DNA from: Nansenia antarctica
Taxonomy: Eukaryota > Chordata > Actinopteri > Argentiniformes > Microstomatidae
Length of the DNA stretch: 64,000 nt
Direction of reading: 5' to 3'
NCBI GenBank assembly: GCA_963989245.1
Contig: OZ022341.1
Span: 57,326,628 to 57,390,627, forward strand
Notes under the pieces: model-generated
Seen by the model: the letters and a program-made list of their open reading frames with translations, nothing else
The model's database searches: none
Told to the model about the DNA's origin: nothing
In this document: positions 35,501 through 51,030 of the stretch, one piece after another
Position numbering within the stretch: position 1 is the stretch's first letter
Layout: each line of letters starts with the position of its first letter
Translations under genes and position numbers: made by a program

Positions 35501-38176
35501 ATGAAATAAGACACCCCCAAACCCAGAGGGCTAATTATAAAATAGCAAGCTGCTTTTTTACTTTTTCGCTAGTACTCCTTTTGGCACCCGCATAAGCTTC
35601 ATTATCACAATGCTTATGGAGTGATTTTTGAAATCCGGCGACTCTGAGGAGAACTCTGAAAATCCCCGGTATTTGGCTGCTCTGACACCCTAGTTGAACC
35701 CATCCCCATTAATGCTGGATTACTGTGGAGAGGCCATGTTTTCTTGACAAGGGAATACAGCAGAATATCTGAGCCGTGATGATATCATCTCCCACTTTTT
35801 AATTGCTATAGTATCTATTCATACACTTTCAAGATGCGCCAAGCAGCTTTTTAGATGCCCAGGGAAAAGTCATAGTTCAGCATAAATAGTTACTACCACA
35901 TGCTACTGCAGCATTAAAGTTGCATGGTCTTAAAATCAATGGGCCTCACTGCCTCACTACCCACTGGACTTTCTCAGATTTTTACACTTACAGATACATT
36001 ATTCCAGGGAAAAGTACTAGGACTGTACAGTAAGAGGAGTTAACAAGGTGCTTCCTATTGTTTATTCTGCTTTTAAGAAAAAAAAATGCATAATCTAGGT
36101 CATTAGGCTTAGTCGTGACTATAGGTACAGTACTGATAAATCTGATACAGTGTGATTACATTGGCTATTGTACTAGTAGTTAATGTGTTATAGCAATGCA
36201 TGGTGTGGAAGAATGTTCTTGTGCCAAGTGCCAATTATGTTTATTTAGGCTAGAGTACTTTTGTGATGTATATCTAACCTGTAATATAAAACCCAACACA
36301 TACTCTCGCAGTGCTTTCATGCTGGGAAAAACATCTGCGATAAAGAAGCCTAGAAATGCTTTAAACAGTCCTATAGGACTAGTGTAATGCAGACCCTGCT
36401 GAATTCTCATATGTAGCAAATGTGTGGAGTGTTGTTAATCCCCTCTTACACTGATATTCCTCCCTCATTAATGGACAGAAAATAAGCAGCACATTCTGTG
36501 ATGCACATTTCGCACATTTTCCAACGTTCTTCCAATGAAGAACATTGTGTCCAATCTCAAGATTAATCACACTCCTGTGGGAAAACACCAAAGTACTCCG
36601 GATTGTGTATGATACTGCCAATAGCTATAATGACATGAAGTATGGGCAGCACAACTTAGATTCCTCATACATTATTAGCTTTAATGAATAGCTGGAATAT
36701 TACTAATTAATAATACTTTGTTCAACCATCAATTAGGTTTTTGACCATTTTTTAGGGGATTTACAATATATTTACAGCAGGGATTCTTTAACAGTGCCTG
36801 TCTCATGCAACAAAAATGTCTCCTGTCATTTTCATCCTGTTATGGGGTTTAACTACTCTATCATTTTCAAATATGGTCTACTGAACCTTGTTTAATAGAG
36901 ATAATTGATGAGCCTCACTGATTTTCGTGTCCTTACAGCAGCCATAATTATCTACCGCTTGTTTACTTGGTTCTGTGCCGGACACTGAATGATTTTATCT
37001 TTTTATATCCCAAAATGAGATCTTGCTACACAGTACCTGTCCACCAGACGACAACAACAACAACAACAATAACTTAGCTTGTCTTTCATTGTGTACTTGA
37101 CAATCTTACTACCGTTCTGTAAGTTTGTTACATTGCCCAACTGTAGAATGCATAATTTAACAATCCGAATCCAAGCCTAATTAGTTTGACTGTAAAATCC
37201 AAAAAGCACAGGATGCTAGTGACAAAGGGTTTCAGGTTCATGGTGACTTTTTTTGGGGCAAAATAAAACCTATTTTGTGTCCATTTTTATTTGATACAAT
37301 GTCCCTGTTTGCTATAAGTGGAGAGCGAAGTCACCCCTGGAGAGGGGAGGCTGGGAAGAAGCAAGCTATTTGTCATTCGACACCAGATATAGTGCAACCT
37401 TGGCAAAGTGCAGCACAGTACATGAGTTACAAGGCAGATCATCACAAACTAAAGTTGTGGTGAATTCAATGACACTGGCTAGGTCTTTCAGTGCACAGGT
37501 TTCTTTTGGAAAGATAAGGTGAGCGTCTGTACATGTACATGTTTAAAAACAAGCCTTTTTGTCTGTAAAGGTTTGCTCTATTGGTTGCCATAATGACACA
37601 CATTTTTATGAATACCTATAGCAAGATGGCCTATTATTGTAAAAGCATTACACCCTATATCATCTATCATAACAATACCTTAAGAGCATTCGAAGAATAG
37701 AGAAACATTTATAATTTACAGAGTAAACTTCTGGAGATGTCTTTAGCTCAGGGATTACCTGTCTAAGGCGGGCCCAACAGCCCCCAGGTCACCTTCCCAA
37801 TCTCTAACGTTCTAATGCTTTGGTCCTCATATGGGGATCCAATGTAATGATTGGACTGTGTGTGTATATATATTTCCTTTCAGATCAAGTATTCACTTAG
37901 CCCTCTTTTTCTTTTCTTTTTTTCTTTTTCTCTCCTTTCTTTTTTGTTTGTTTTATTTTTGTATTTTTCTTAACGGTATTGCAGCTCTTACAATTCCTCT
38001 TATTTGTACCTGCTGTTTATTTGTACCTGCCATTGTGCTTTCAGTTACTATATATTTATCTATTTACATTTATACTCTTCTTGCTGTGTCCCTTTTTGTT
38101 TTTGTGAATACCCATCCGTAAAACGCATTCAACTGACTTTTTGGATGTTTGTGAAGGAAATAATAAAAATCATAAA
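32550..38176. other. unassigned sequence
   Basis: About 5.6 kb of AT-rich sequence without a recognisable gene or transposon. Only short simple repeats are present, such as poly-A at 33427-33445 and CAA repeats near 37051-37069. Confidence 0.4.
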
Positions 38177-38288
38177 TGGAAAAAAACACTTTAGGCCCGT
38201 TAATACCAATCAATTATTGCTTGAATGCCACAGCCTATTTGATTATTGTTGTTGACCATGTGCATCCCTTCATGGCCACAATGTACCC
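38177..38288 (+). mobile_element. Tc1 transposase fragment (about 110 bp)
   Basis: Nearly identical at DNA level to 63500-63603 of the Tc1 remnant at the right edge: both read GGCCC.TTAATACCAATCAAT and ACCATGTGCATCCCTTCATG. Translation gives NATAYLIIVVDHVHPFMATM. The fragment ends abruptly at CAATGTACCC, where an unrelated sequence (GGGCCGGCTAAAGCAC...) begins. Confidence 0.8.
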
Positions 38289-38341
38289 AGGGCCGGCTAA
38301 AGCACTTTTGTGGCCCTAAGCAAGATTTTTTCATGTGGCGA

Positions 38342-38376
38342 CCCCCCCCCCCCCCCCCCCCCCACACACACACACA
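38342..38376 (+). repeat. poly-C run followed by (CA)n
   Basis: Twenty-two consecutive C followed by six or seven CA units. The run may be unreliable in length. Confidence 0.9.
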
Positions 38377-38407
38377 GTTTCTGCCGGGATTTGACGGAGT
38401 CAACAAG

Positions 38408-38599
38408 TTATCAGGTTGGGGGAGTGTGTTAAGTGTAAACGGTGTGTTATCAGGTTGAGGAGTGTGTTAAGTGTAAACGGTGTGTTATCAGGTTGGGGAG
38501 GAGTGTGTTAAGTGTAAACGGTGTGTTATCAGGTTGGGGAGTGTGTTAAGTGTAAACGGTGTGTTATCAGGTTGGGGGAGTGTGTTAAGTGTAAACGGC
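38408..38599 (+). repeat. minisatellite, 5 copies of a 38-41 bp unit
   Basis: Five tandem units each contain GTGTGTTAAGTGTAAACGG preceded by TATCAGGTTGGGG with a variable number of G. Length differences come only from the G-rich part (GGTTGAGG, GGTTGGGGAGG, GGTTGGGGG). The last unit ends in AAACGGCC and runs into unrelated sequence. Confidence 0.93.
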
Positions 38600-40644
38600 C
38601 TGCGGCCTCGTACCTACGACCGAATCACAGCCGTGCTGATATTCAGTATAACACACTCCCTCTCGTGTGATATTGCTTAAATATGATGCATTGGCAGTCT
38701 GTGACAGTGTGTGCACCTGCCCGGACCTTGCCCTTCTGCCTGAATTTGAGTATGAGCATAACCTTTTGCCTGGGTAATACTTTATGTCGATGCCAAAGTG
38801 AGATCTTTGGACATGCATTCAAACAATTTAGCTGGAGATTTATGACTCAAACTAAAATGTGATAATGTATTTAATCTACTGTAAACCATAATCCCCTAAT
38901 CTGTAGTTGTCCTATTTCTAATCTCCCTCTGGACTTTGAAGAATGAAGGTAGGCCACAATCAAACTCAGGAACTATAGTAGTCCACTTATAATTAAATTG
39001 ACCAAAATGTAGCTTTTTGTTGCAGAGGAGCCAGAATCTCAGGATAATGGGAAATGGAATGGCAGCTGGACATTTTTGTTCATGAACAGACTTGCGTGAA
39101 TATTGAAAAATTGGTGTTGGTTCAAAAAGCAGAGCTGGGTTTGATATGCTATGCTGATAAACCTCAAAAGAAGAAGAAATCCTGTTGAAAGGAGAGGGGT
39201 AGATTATTCACTGTTACTCTCTGAAGTCTTTCTACTTGTAACATTGAAAATTAGATCTGCCATCACTGCTTATTCTACTCGTTCTATTGGAAATACTGTG
39301 TTCCATTAAGAATAATGTGATCCAATTGTGCGCATAAGGTCTATATATCTGATTGACACTAAGCCAACCTTTCAGTTACCATGTAAACCATTTCCAACTT
39401 CCTTATTAATAAACAAGATGAATGAACTCCTAACAGAGGGTCTCCACTGCTGTATTATTCACCGTGATTAGTGGCTAATGAATGGGTGCCAACCTGTGTA
39501 GTAGTAATGCATTCATCTGACTGATAGAGCTTTGGTCCTCTTTGGGAAGGCAGCCAAAGGAAAAGTTTATTAGCAAAGCCACATTAAAAAGTTACAGGAA
39601 ATTAGAAAAGGAAGGAAAGGAAAGGAAGCACATTGTTGTCTCTAGTCTAATCTTATTTTCATACAGAATCTCCAAATTATGACCAAAGCAATATAACTGC
39701 AAATATTATACCAAACTCAAACTTCTCACTGAAATCAACTTCTTGTTCATTTTCTTTATCCGAAATAGAACTGCAGTGAAATCACTATTGAGAAGGAGGA
39801 GGCTGCAAGTCGGCGAGCTTGCAGGTTGTGTTTGAGAGAGGTTGGAGTGGTTGTAAAAGACTCCTTCCCCCCCCCCCCCTGACTAGCAGATCTTATTACC
39901 GCTCTCTGAGTGGATACAGGGGAACCTGGCTCTCAGGATGGGGAAGTATTCATTGGCAATTTCAAGAGTAATTGTGTGTCCACCTTGGTTTAGAGGAAAA
40001 GCCAGTCAAACGTTGGCTGACAAGGCCTATTTTGAAATAAAGTGCCCAACCAAGCAGAAGCTGAAGATGATCTGTTTTTAAGTCTTGACAGGCATCAGTT
40101 AACATGGTGAAGGGTTTTGTTTTTGCTCTATGTTGCTGTAGTCCTATCCTGTCAGAAAGAGAAATAGAGGCTTACGACTGGTTCATTCATAGGCTTCCCA
40201 GATGGATCTGAGATAAAACTTCACTTAATAAAGTACAGTTCATTACAGGAGAGAAAAACAATACATTTCTAGGCCACAGGTGCATTTGTCTGGTTGACGA
40301 CACTGGAATCCTCTGTCTTCATCTGTGTATCAATCTGCCAAGGGATTGGTCCTGGGTTTATTTATCGGCCTGCTGGTGTACTGCACTGCATAAATCATTC
40401 TATCAGACAGGGTCAATGTTCACCAGGGCTGGAATGAATCAAAATCATCAAAGGAGGGGAAATGAACAGCTTGCATAGACATATTCAACCAGGTACTATA
40501 TGGACAATGCACTGTGGCATACAGTATTGTAGTTATTCTGATCAGGATGTTTGCTGCAATTTGATTGTGGAGTTTGTACCACAATTAGCCTTCAAAGAGT
40601 TAACAACTGGTTTAAGTGCAGCACATTAAAGCATACACTAAATG
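38600..40644. other. unassigned sequence
   Basis: No recognisable gene. The first 90 bp (CCTGCGGCCTCGTACCTACG onward) has the look of a dispersed repeat that I cannot name. Confidence 0.35.
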
Positions 40645-40912
40645 CCTAGAGGTTAGAGAGGCTGGCTTGCAATCGGAAGGTCGCTGGTTCGATCCCCGCC
40701 TCGGTTGGGAGCTGCATGTGAGCTGGTGACTGGAGGGTTGCTGGCATCATATCTAAGGAGCCTACCACTGCTGTTGTGCCCTTGAGCAAGGCAATTAACC
40801 CCTAATTGCTGCAGGGGTGCTGACTATGACTGACCCTGTGCCTAGAGCATAAATAAATACATGTTGTTGTACTGACAAACTGTGCAATGACAAAAAGGTT
40901 GAATCTAAAAAG
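40645..40912 (+). mobile_element. tRNA-derived SINE
   Basis: The head has a perfect B box GGTTCGATCCC at 40686-40696 preceded by GGTTAGAGAGGCTGGCTTGC, a tRNA-like D-to-anticodon region. The A box is truncated at the left. The body contains TGCCCTTGAGCAAGGCAATT and AACCCCTAATTGCTGCAGGG, a segment shared by many fish SINEs. The end near 40850-40912 has the short AATAAATACATGTTGTTGTA tail region. Boundaries are approximate to about 15 bp. Confidence 0.75.
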
Positions 40913-41258
40913 AAACTGTGTATTTTGTTGCCTGCAAAGGCATTTGAACCACTATTCTGTCAGGCAATGTGCCACATCAGGAAAGAGGAATACTCCTTGA
41001 CTTATTGACAGCTAATTTAATAAAGTGAGACAATAAAGACCTGGGCAGACACTACCGGAGTCTGAGCCTCAATTCCGAATGCATGAACGGTGTCCTCTCA
41101 AGGACAGAGGTGCTGCCTATCAGTGTTCCCAGTGCAGTGTCAAAGTCTGAAAACTTTACTCTTCTTGACAAGCCCAATGCATCAGCAACCTCCCACCCTG
41201 TCATGGCCAGAACACTCCAACTATTGGAACTTCAGGACGATAGCCAGTACCTGATTTT

Positions 41259-41260
<2 letters not shown>
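40913..41260. other. unassigned sequence
   Basis: No recognised feature. Confidence 0.4.
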
Positions 41261-43259
<1,999 letters not shown>

Positions 43260-43263
43260 ACAT

Positions 43264-43512
43264 TGTGAGCTTAGAATTATAAGGTTCTATCTCCGTTTAG
43301 GGTAGTTCAGAGATATTGAGCGTCAAAGTTTTTACATTCCATTATGTTTTGTGAGATGGAACCTTTGTATTTTATTAATTACTAACTCAAAAATGTCAAC
43401 ATTTTAAAAATAACACCACACAGGCATTAATAAACACCTAATGGATCAGATTATGTAAAAAACTCAATTTTGACCAAACATGGAGATAGAACCTTATAAT
43501 TCTAACGTCACG
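43264..43512 (+). mobile_element. 249-bp MITE, uninterrupted copy
   Basis: Same element as 8666-10034 without the 1.1-kb insert. Inverted ends TGTGAGCTTAGAATTATAAG and (complement) CGTGACGTTAGAATTATAAG, with ACAT on both sides (43260-43263 and 43513-43516). No coding capacity. It is nearly identical to the other copy across both halves, so the family moved fairly recently. Confidence 0.88.
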
Positions 43513-43516
43513 ACAT

Positions 43517-43900
43517 GCTAACAATGTATCCATGGACTGAAGGGCTGACTCACTGACTGGGCCCCTTGAGCTTTGGAAAGTGGCAAACAACGCCATTGTT
43601 TTGATGCGGGCTGACGGACCACACACACTGAAACTTGACTTTGTAGCTTTTAGCTGTTTTTCATTATTTTCTGCCACCAGTCTAAATGACTAAAACTCTA
43701 AATGGGAAGATCTGCCTAAACATCCTTCACTTTGAACCACATCACAAAGGATTGTTTTTGTTTTCGGTAGGATACATACAGTAATAATCTTGTCTATTTA
43801 TTGGCGGTGATGTGTATGCCAATTAGATGTGCGTGAGAGGTTTATATGGTATGATGATGTGAATTAAATCAATAGCTCTTCTCTTTTTTTTTCATTTAAG
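43517..43900. other. unassigned sequence
   Basis: No recognised feature. The last 20 bases form a pyrimidine-rich acceptor-like tract. Confidence 0.4.
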
Positions 43901-44040
43901 GGACTGAATTTTGGCCTTGTTGTGCAGCGGAGATTCCATCTGGAAAACATCCCCCACAGCATTAGGATGTTTGGACCTTCAACAACAATGCTGGGCTGGG
44001 TATCAGCTGTTGTTTGTCTTCGACAAAGCACATTGAGTCG
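43901..44040 (+). other. putative exon (unrecognised gene), 140 bp
   Basis: CTCTTTTTTTTTCATTTAAG precedes 43901, and the donor TCG/GTAAGT follows 44040. One frame is open across all 140 bp and contains Met codons at 43967 and 43991, so it could be a first coding exon beginning MFGPSTTMLGWVSAVVCLRQ, with a short hydrophobic stretch. Another two frames are stopped. I recognise no family, and no partner exon is evident within the window. Chance is a real alternative. Confidence 0.27.
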
Positions 44041-47000
44041 GTAAGTCTAAAATCCACCATAACTTGAATCAATTATTGCAGGAACATTATCATAGTATTA
44101 TATTATATAGTATAGTATGTTTATGGTAACATTGCAAAAAAAAACTACCTAATGTGAATTTGCTTTTATTACAATGACTTCATCAACAGTATGTATTGGG
44201 TCAAGAGGTGTCCTATAACGGTTTATTTCTAAGGTGCCCATCGTTCTAACCTGCACTTCTTCCTGGTGGTTGGTCTCACAAGAGTACAAAATGAGTGGGC
44301 TACAGTATACGTGTTATGGGTGAGAACATTTTGAGCAACGTTTCACACTGTACATTATTTCAGGAGCATACATTAATATCCCACTCTGATTCTATTTATT
44401 TTACATTCTACATTTTCACATGATATACAGAGCGTCTGAGGCAGAACTCATAACTTTCAGTGCTTTCAAGTAAGGACATATTGTATGGGACCCTCCACTT
44501 CTGGGTCATCTCCCCACTTGCGTTAGAATTAAAAGGTGTTAAAGATGCACATTTGTTTACACTTGACATGGCAGTGCCTTCTACTGCACCGATGTGTTAC
44601 ATAACCAATAGAAAACCACATACTCTAACACCACCGCCATCATCAGTCTGACATTTGTGTGTTACATTAGGACACGTCATATTCCAGCTAAATATTCATT
44701 GTTCACATCAGGCTCAAAATGAAATCTAGATATGCCATGAATTTCACATTTGTAATGCAAAATATGTCGTGTGGTAGACTGAGCTTCAGCTTGGTCTCTG
44801 TCAGGGAAGACTGCTACAGTACGTGATTAGGCTCCTCTCTTCTATGTCTAAAATACTTTGGGGCAGACAGACAGGCTTATTATGGTATTCCCTTTCATGT
44901 CTTTGGAATAAACTTATCACTTTAATGCTCTTTTTCAGATCTCACATTGATTCACATTCCCTCTGGCTGGTCTGGAAACTTCAGATGGAGATGAAAGAGG
45001 AAGAAAATAAATACTATTTCTGATATGCAAGCATCTTTAATCAGCTATAGTCACATAGTCGGAGTTCAAAGAAAGGTCAAAACGTTAACACAGTAGTCCA
45101 CTGTAGCTTCTTGTTCAGAATGTTGCCCTGTGTAAGAGGCTGTTTAGGTGACCATAAGAGTATACCCTGCTGTTTCAAACACACTGAGGCCTCACCTTGC
45201 AATCCTTCTCGGCAGTGACCTCATAAACAACCAAACACTTATGACAATGATGAGTTGATTTCCCATGGAAGACGATTTCTGTCCTCTTCCTTATGCACTT
45301 TGTAAACAACATATTCTAATCCCCTTTGGAAGAAATACACAGGGTGTGATGGGAGGAGAGTGGAAATACTGACCCATCCACATTACAGGATATTTTCATT
45401 CGAGTAGTTTGTGTCCATTTACCTATCAGCAGGCTGTTGGTTTCATGGCTGGTCCATATTTTTTTATTCACATTTTCCACATAAGAGTGACTGACTCCTA
45501 CTGTGCTCAATTTGCCTGCCATGTTTTGGTGATCTGATCCCCGCTTTGATGAGGTCATGCCTCTGTCTAGCTCACAACATGGCAAACAATGGGTTCAAGC
45601 TAAAACCAACATCAAGGTCGGTTGACACAAAGAACAGGATTTCCACTCAAACGTTTCCATTCAGGTACCCTAATGTCATAAAGCTGAAGTATTTCTATGT
45701 TAAAGACACATCTCGTGTGGTGGGCTCTTTGCACATCTGATAGTTCCAGATCTTTTACATCAAGGGTTTGCGCTGCCAATTCCCTCCCATGTGGCTGAGC
45801 TGGAATGCCAATACCAGGTGAAAAAGGCAGAAGTTTCCCATTAATCCTCACAGTGGGCCTGTCTGGGCTGGGGCAGTCGGCAGTGCTGGCTCCGAGTGCT
45901 CGGCAAGGCCTCCAACGGTCCCCTGATCCACTGAGGACACAGGACTGGGTCACCTCCACAGGCTTGGTTGGGATCCTGTTACCTAAGGACCGAGGCTTGA
46001 CAGGAACGCGGCTGTCTCCAGGGAGGAAGTGTGGCCCAATTAGTCAACCAAACCACCTCCAAAATGAGCTGAGTGTGAGAAAGAGAGAAAGAGATAGGTA
46101 CTTTATGACCCCATAAGGAAGAGATTAAATATACTTCATGTGGAGATAAAAGTGTGTTGGCTTTGGCAATGATCATTTCCTTGTTAGTAGCCTAGAGCAG
46201 AGACACCTTTGTGAGCAATTCTTTTCTTTGGACATTATTGCAGTCATAGTGTTGATTGGACAGACTATTATGGCTCTCAAAACAGCCATCAATAACAAGA
46301 AATGCATTAACTTTCATTTTAATAAAGTCAAAGGCTATGTATGTTCATACGATCTCATCAGGGAAGAGTTTTTTTTTTTTTTTTTTACAAATAGTTTGAG
46401 ATAATAACTGCAGTAATCATGCTACCATGTAATAGAGTCTGAGATAAACAACAAATTCTACATCTGACCTGAAATCACTCCTGTTAAATAGCAGTGTTAT
46501 ATCAGTAAGTCTCTTTTTAATATCGCCTCAATGCCCTCAAGGGGGTCAGCAATAGCATAGTCTCAGGCTTGTAATTTCTGCTGGAAATAATGCTGGCTTC
46601 AGCTCATTGCACTATTCCTCCCTGTCACATGTAGGGTTGGTAAAGGAGGGCAAGTGTTGTCAGAAAAGCAATATTTACCTGCAAAATGTTTTTGTTTTTA
46701 TAATGGTCATTAATTTTAGAGCTCCAGTTATAGTTTCAGACAGATTTTGTCTTTGCAATACTATCAATTTGTACCTACGGGCAAAGTTATTTCTCTAAAA
46801 TCAATAATGCGTGCACAGGTTACAATTAGGTGGAAAATTAATCAGTAGGCTAGCCCTCTTGTTAAATATCAAGGGACCGACTCTGAAACAGCCTGAGAAC
46901 AGAGCAAGAGCAAGAAAAAAAGCCTAAATCAGGAGCAATTTACAGATCAATCAAAAGGCTTTTATGGAAATAGTCAAAAAGGGAAAGATTCAGAAATCGA

Positions 47001-47748
47001 CCTGTGATGAATACACTTGTGTAGCAGTGTGTGTGAATGAATCGATGGCGGATGATTCATTCCTGGGGTCATAATGGTAGCTAGTTGAGTCCCCAGGGAG
47101 TTTCAACCTTTTATTTGCAAGCAATCCTGTGTGTTTCGATTCCCCTCTTCCTTCTGCTGGGAAACCACAATACTACCATTGACTGGGATGCAATGACAAA
47201 CTTATCAAGAAAACCAATAAAAGGCATTAACACTTAACACAAAAACAACTTTTCACCGCACACATAATCAGCTTCTTCATGGTGAGTACAACGATAACAG
47301 TGCCAATAGCTCTCACTGAAACATTTGCGTCGGTCTGTTTTTAACCACATCAAAGAAAGCGAATCTTTATCTTTATATAGCATAAAGGACTTAAATTACA
47401 CCGTGAGAAAAAGTACATTTTAGGTATTTTGTATGATAATTGTTAGAAAAACAATTAGATGTCTCCAGTTCAGTGTTGATATAGAGCAAGGTCAGCCTAA
47501 ACTGGACTGGAAGGTCTCAGCAGGCAGATAGTTAGAAGTTCAGTCGGTTTCTGGTGAGATACTGCACTGCTGCCGTACTATAATCATCCTCACTCTGGGA
47601 CCAGTCTACAAAGCACTCATTAATGCACTGTAAATTGGGGGATACTAGTTTTCTCTCTCTCTCCCTCTCTCTGCAGTGTCTTCCCTCTCCCTGGGCTCTG
47701 TGCTGCGCTGCTGTGTTACTTCTCTCCTGGTGTGTTAGAGTGAGCTTG

Positions 47749-47750
<2 letters not shown>
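44041..47750. other. unassigned sequence
   Basis: About 3.7 kb without a recognised gene. Relatively GC-rich and open between 45800 and 46050 on both strands (frames of 103 and 115 codons), but with no family features. Confidence 0.4.

Positions 47751-47817
<67 letters not shown>
47751..47817 (+). repeat. (GT)n microsatellite
   Basis: An uninterrupted GT array of 67 bp. Confidence 0.98.
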
Positions 47818-47818
<1 letters not shown>

Positions 47819-50800
47819 CTCCCCTGCAGCCCGGTCACCGCCAGGCCAGGTAATTGAACATCTCTGCTCTCCCCCCAACTCAATTTTATTCAAAGTGAAA
47901 TAAGGCTGTGCTCCAGGGATACGTTCAAAAGGAACAGGGTGTGACTCTACAGGGAGTGCTGTGGGTATGCAACATCCTCATGATGGGAGATCTGGACAGG
48001 GGCTATGTTTAAATTTCAGGTGAAATGTCAGCAGGATCTGGGGGGGCCTTTGAATTGGTTTGTTTTCTATCTAATAGGGTAGGTTTCATACGCACATTTT
48101 ACAGAGGGGTTTATTTTCATCATTTTAGCTCTCACTAGAAAGCATCCTCACTGAAGAAATGGGACAGTGCAATGCACACTATCCCAGAGCTCCTACTGTA
48201 GATGAACCTGCAGTCAGCCCCGTACTCTCACACCTTCAAAATGGGACTTTGAAAAAGCAGAGGACAGATAGCATATCTTCTCTCATTGTTTCTCGCTGCC
48301 AGAATAGCTCATCGAATTCAGACACCCAGACGATATTGCAAAAACCATTTCAAGAACTCCCTACGTTTTTGAATAATGCTTTGTTGAGATCTCATTGTGT
48401 GATGTGAGATGTATTTTTCTTTCCCTTGTTTGCGCTCACCGGAATGAACAGTGGGTTTAAATGGCTTTCTCTATCCATGGAGGTCCAATACAGTTCTACC
48501 TTGATAAAACATTTGTCCTTTATTTAGTGCTGAAACTCATCTGGCTAGCTTTGGTGTATCTTTCTGAACACCTGAGCAAGGCATTGTGAATACAAATACA
48601 CCACTGCCTGCACCTTGTCTGTTTTACCCTTGTCTACCAGCTTAATGTTGGATGCCTGTAATCGTAAATTCAATAAAGTACTGTACCAACCCATCAAAAT
48701 GCGCTCATCCTTGTTGTGTAGCTGAAGCTAGTTTATTTTTATTTTTATTATTATTATTATGTATTGTTTTTAAAAAAAAAAATGAAAAAGGGGAGATTTA
48801 TTTAAAGCACTTTGTCCCCTACATATTTTACATATAAAATATGATTGATTTGAATCAACAATAATAAATAGAGTACCTGTCTATCTCCAGGCCCCATTAG
48901 TACATAAAGCAGTACAATCAATACCCAGTTTCACAATACAGAAAAGGCACTAGCATATACTGCAATCAGCACAGTCAACGGGGCATGGATGGTGGGGTTG
49001 GGGGTGGTTTGGGGTAGGGGCATGGACGGCGGAAACTTTGATTCATCCAACGCTATGGTAACCTTTGCATGTGTGTCCATCCCATAGCAGTAGTTGTGTA
49101 TGTGCCCAGTCCTGGGTGAAGTCATGGGAGTTGTGATTGGTTGGACCACCTGTCTTTCTTGTGGGTTTAGTGTGAGCTAATCTGTGGTGCTTTTCTGCAT
49201 TCCCTCTGCTCTGATTGGTGGATTGAATGGGTCAAAACGATGCTTTGCTAAGTGGCCTGTTAATCCATAAAGTACGTATGTGGCCTACAAGTGTGATAGT
49301 CCAATAGTGGTGGGGTGTGGGAACTATGGTGTGACAAAGCAACGGAGGCCAGTAGAGGCAGAAACTGGAAACGTATAAACGTGTATGGATACCGAACAGA
49401 CATATTTGAGATATATGGGATTTATTTTCACTGGAATGGCAAAGCTTTTTCAAGTGTGCGTTTCTATCACGGCTCATTCACAAGACTGAATCCTCATCCA
49501 GGAAATTGCTTAAGGGAAAACATATACATTACAGTCAGGCATTTCATGGCCTTATAAGTGTGTGATCAATATTATTCATGTATCAGGCTATAGCTTAATT
49601 TCAAGCCAAAACGGGATGTTTAAAAATACCGACATACAGTGGTCGCTAAAGAACTAAAGAAGCCTGTTTCCTGGGTATAGACAATGTTTGTCACCTTTTG
49701 TCAAAATAAGTGAAATGACAAAGCATAAGCTGGGGACAAATGTAAAAGTAATGTAAAAATAGGTATTGTAAAATGATTAATGTATTAAATCTAATACATA
49801 ATAACAATAATAATAATGTATTTTTGTCAAAGGACATGGAGATCTTGTTTTCACTCCAGCTTCTCTCTAGCTCTATCTCATTCCCTCCTGCATCTAGGTA
49901 ATAACTGAAGTAGTAACTGTAAGATTACAATGGAGCAGAGCGTGTATATTCTATTACAGTGCTCAATTCCCCTGTCTGTGGCTTCAAGGCCCTCCTTACT
50001 CTCTGTCACCCCTGTCTAGACTCATAATATGTGGATGTGCAGGAAGCCTGATGGCCATCAGAGGAGGTGAGGAGGGGCTCTTCAGGAGTATTGATGCTTC
50101 CATCCCCCAGATGCTCCTGGCTAGCAGCTCGTCCCCGCCAGCCACAACTCAGCAGCAGGAAGAGACCTTCCCTATCGAGGCCACAAGTAGCCTTGAGCCA
50201 TTCAGTGACAGCAGGTTCCGACACATGCACAGAACAAGCTTGTTGAGCTGCCTGTTTGCGGCAGCGCGTTGGAATCCCTTGAAGTTTAGCTGGCTGTGAG
50301 GCTTGTACAAAGAGCATTCCAGAGATCAAACATCAAGTACAATTGAGAAAAGAGCTGATACTGCTGAGCCAGATGTTTACTTCAGTGAATGGGCTAGGGG
50401 CGTTTATCTGCCCCCCGGAAAAGTGTAATTGTGGAGACAAATCTGAAAAATGTGGTAATTCCAAATGATCTGGGGGGGAATATGACAACCAGGAAGTGCG
50501 CACAAGACGAAAACGGAGGTGGCTATATTTCATCTGCAAACCTGATGTGAATGTCAGGCCTGCACTGAGCACAGTGACACAGCGGTGATCTTAATAAGGA
50601 AATATTAAGCCAATTACCTGTGAAAATGGACGGTCATTTCCATGCCCCAGGCTGGCCTCTTTTCATCAGATTACACCTTTATAGTCAGTCATCCATATGC
50701 ACATGATTCCTGGCTGTTCAGACAGATCAATGGGGGTTTTGAGGAAAGAGTATTGGATTGTTTATTCATAATGCCACATTGTAAACGACAGGTTTATGAG

Positions 50801-50881
50801 CCTGGGGTGGACATAGATGCATTATCATGCCTTAATCAACCTCAGGTGACTCTGTCCTCCCCCCCCCCCCGCCCCCATCTC

Positions 50882-50883
<2 letters not shown>
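47818..50883. other. unassigned sequence
   Basis: About 3 kb without a recognisable gene or transposon. Confidence 0.4.
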
Positions 50884-50944
<61 letters not shown>

Positions 50945-51030
50945 CATTCACACAGAGGGAGAGAGAGAGAGAGACAGAAAGGGAGAAGAGATAAGAAGAG
51001 AGAGAAAGAGGGAGGGAGAGAGAGAAAAGC
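50884..51030 (+). repeat. (CA)n followed by (GA)n-rich tract
   Basis: CA array 50884-50945, then a GA/GGA-rich stretch 50956-51030, preceded by a C-rich run at 50861-50876. Confidence 0.95.

Noticed and set aside
38408..38599. CRISPR-like spaced direct repeats
   Set aside because: The units are contiguous with no unique spacers, and the rest of the window is vertebrate-type nuclear DNA.
45612..46116. Overlapping 115- and 103-codon frames on opposite strands
   Set aside because: Open frames on both strands in a locally GC-richer stretch with no motifs. More likely chance.
47640..47700. CTCTCTCTGCAG acceptor before 47677 as an exon start
   Set aside because: Pyrimidine tracts are common here, no matching donor or long open frame follows, and a GT array lies close downstream.
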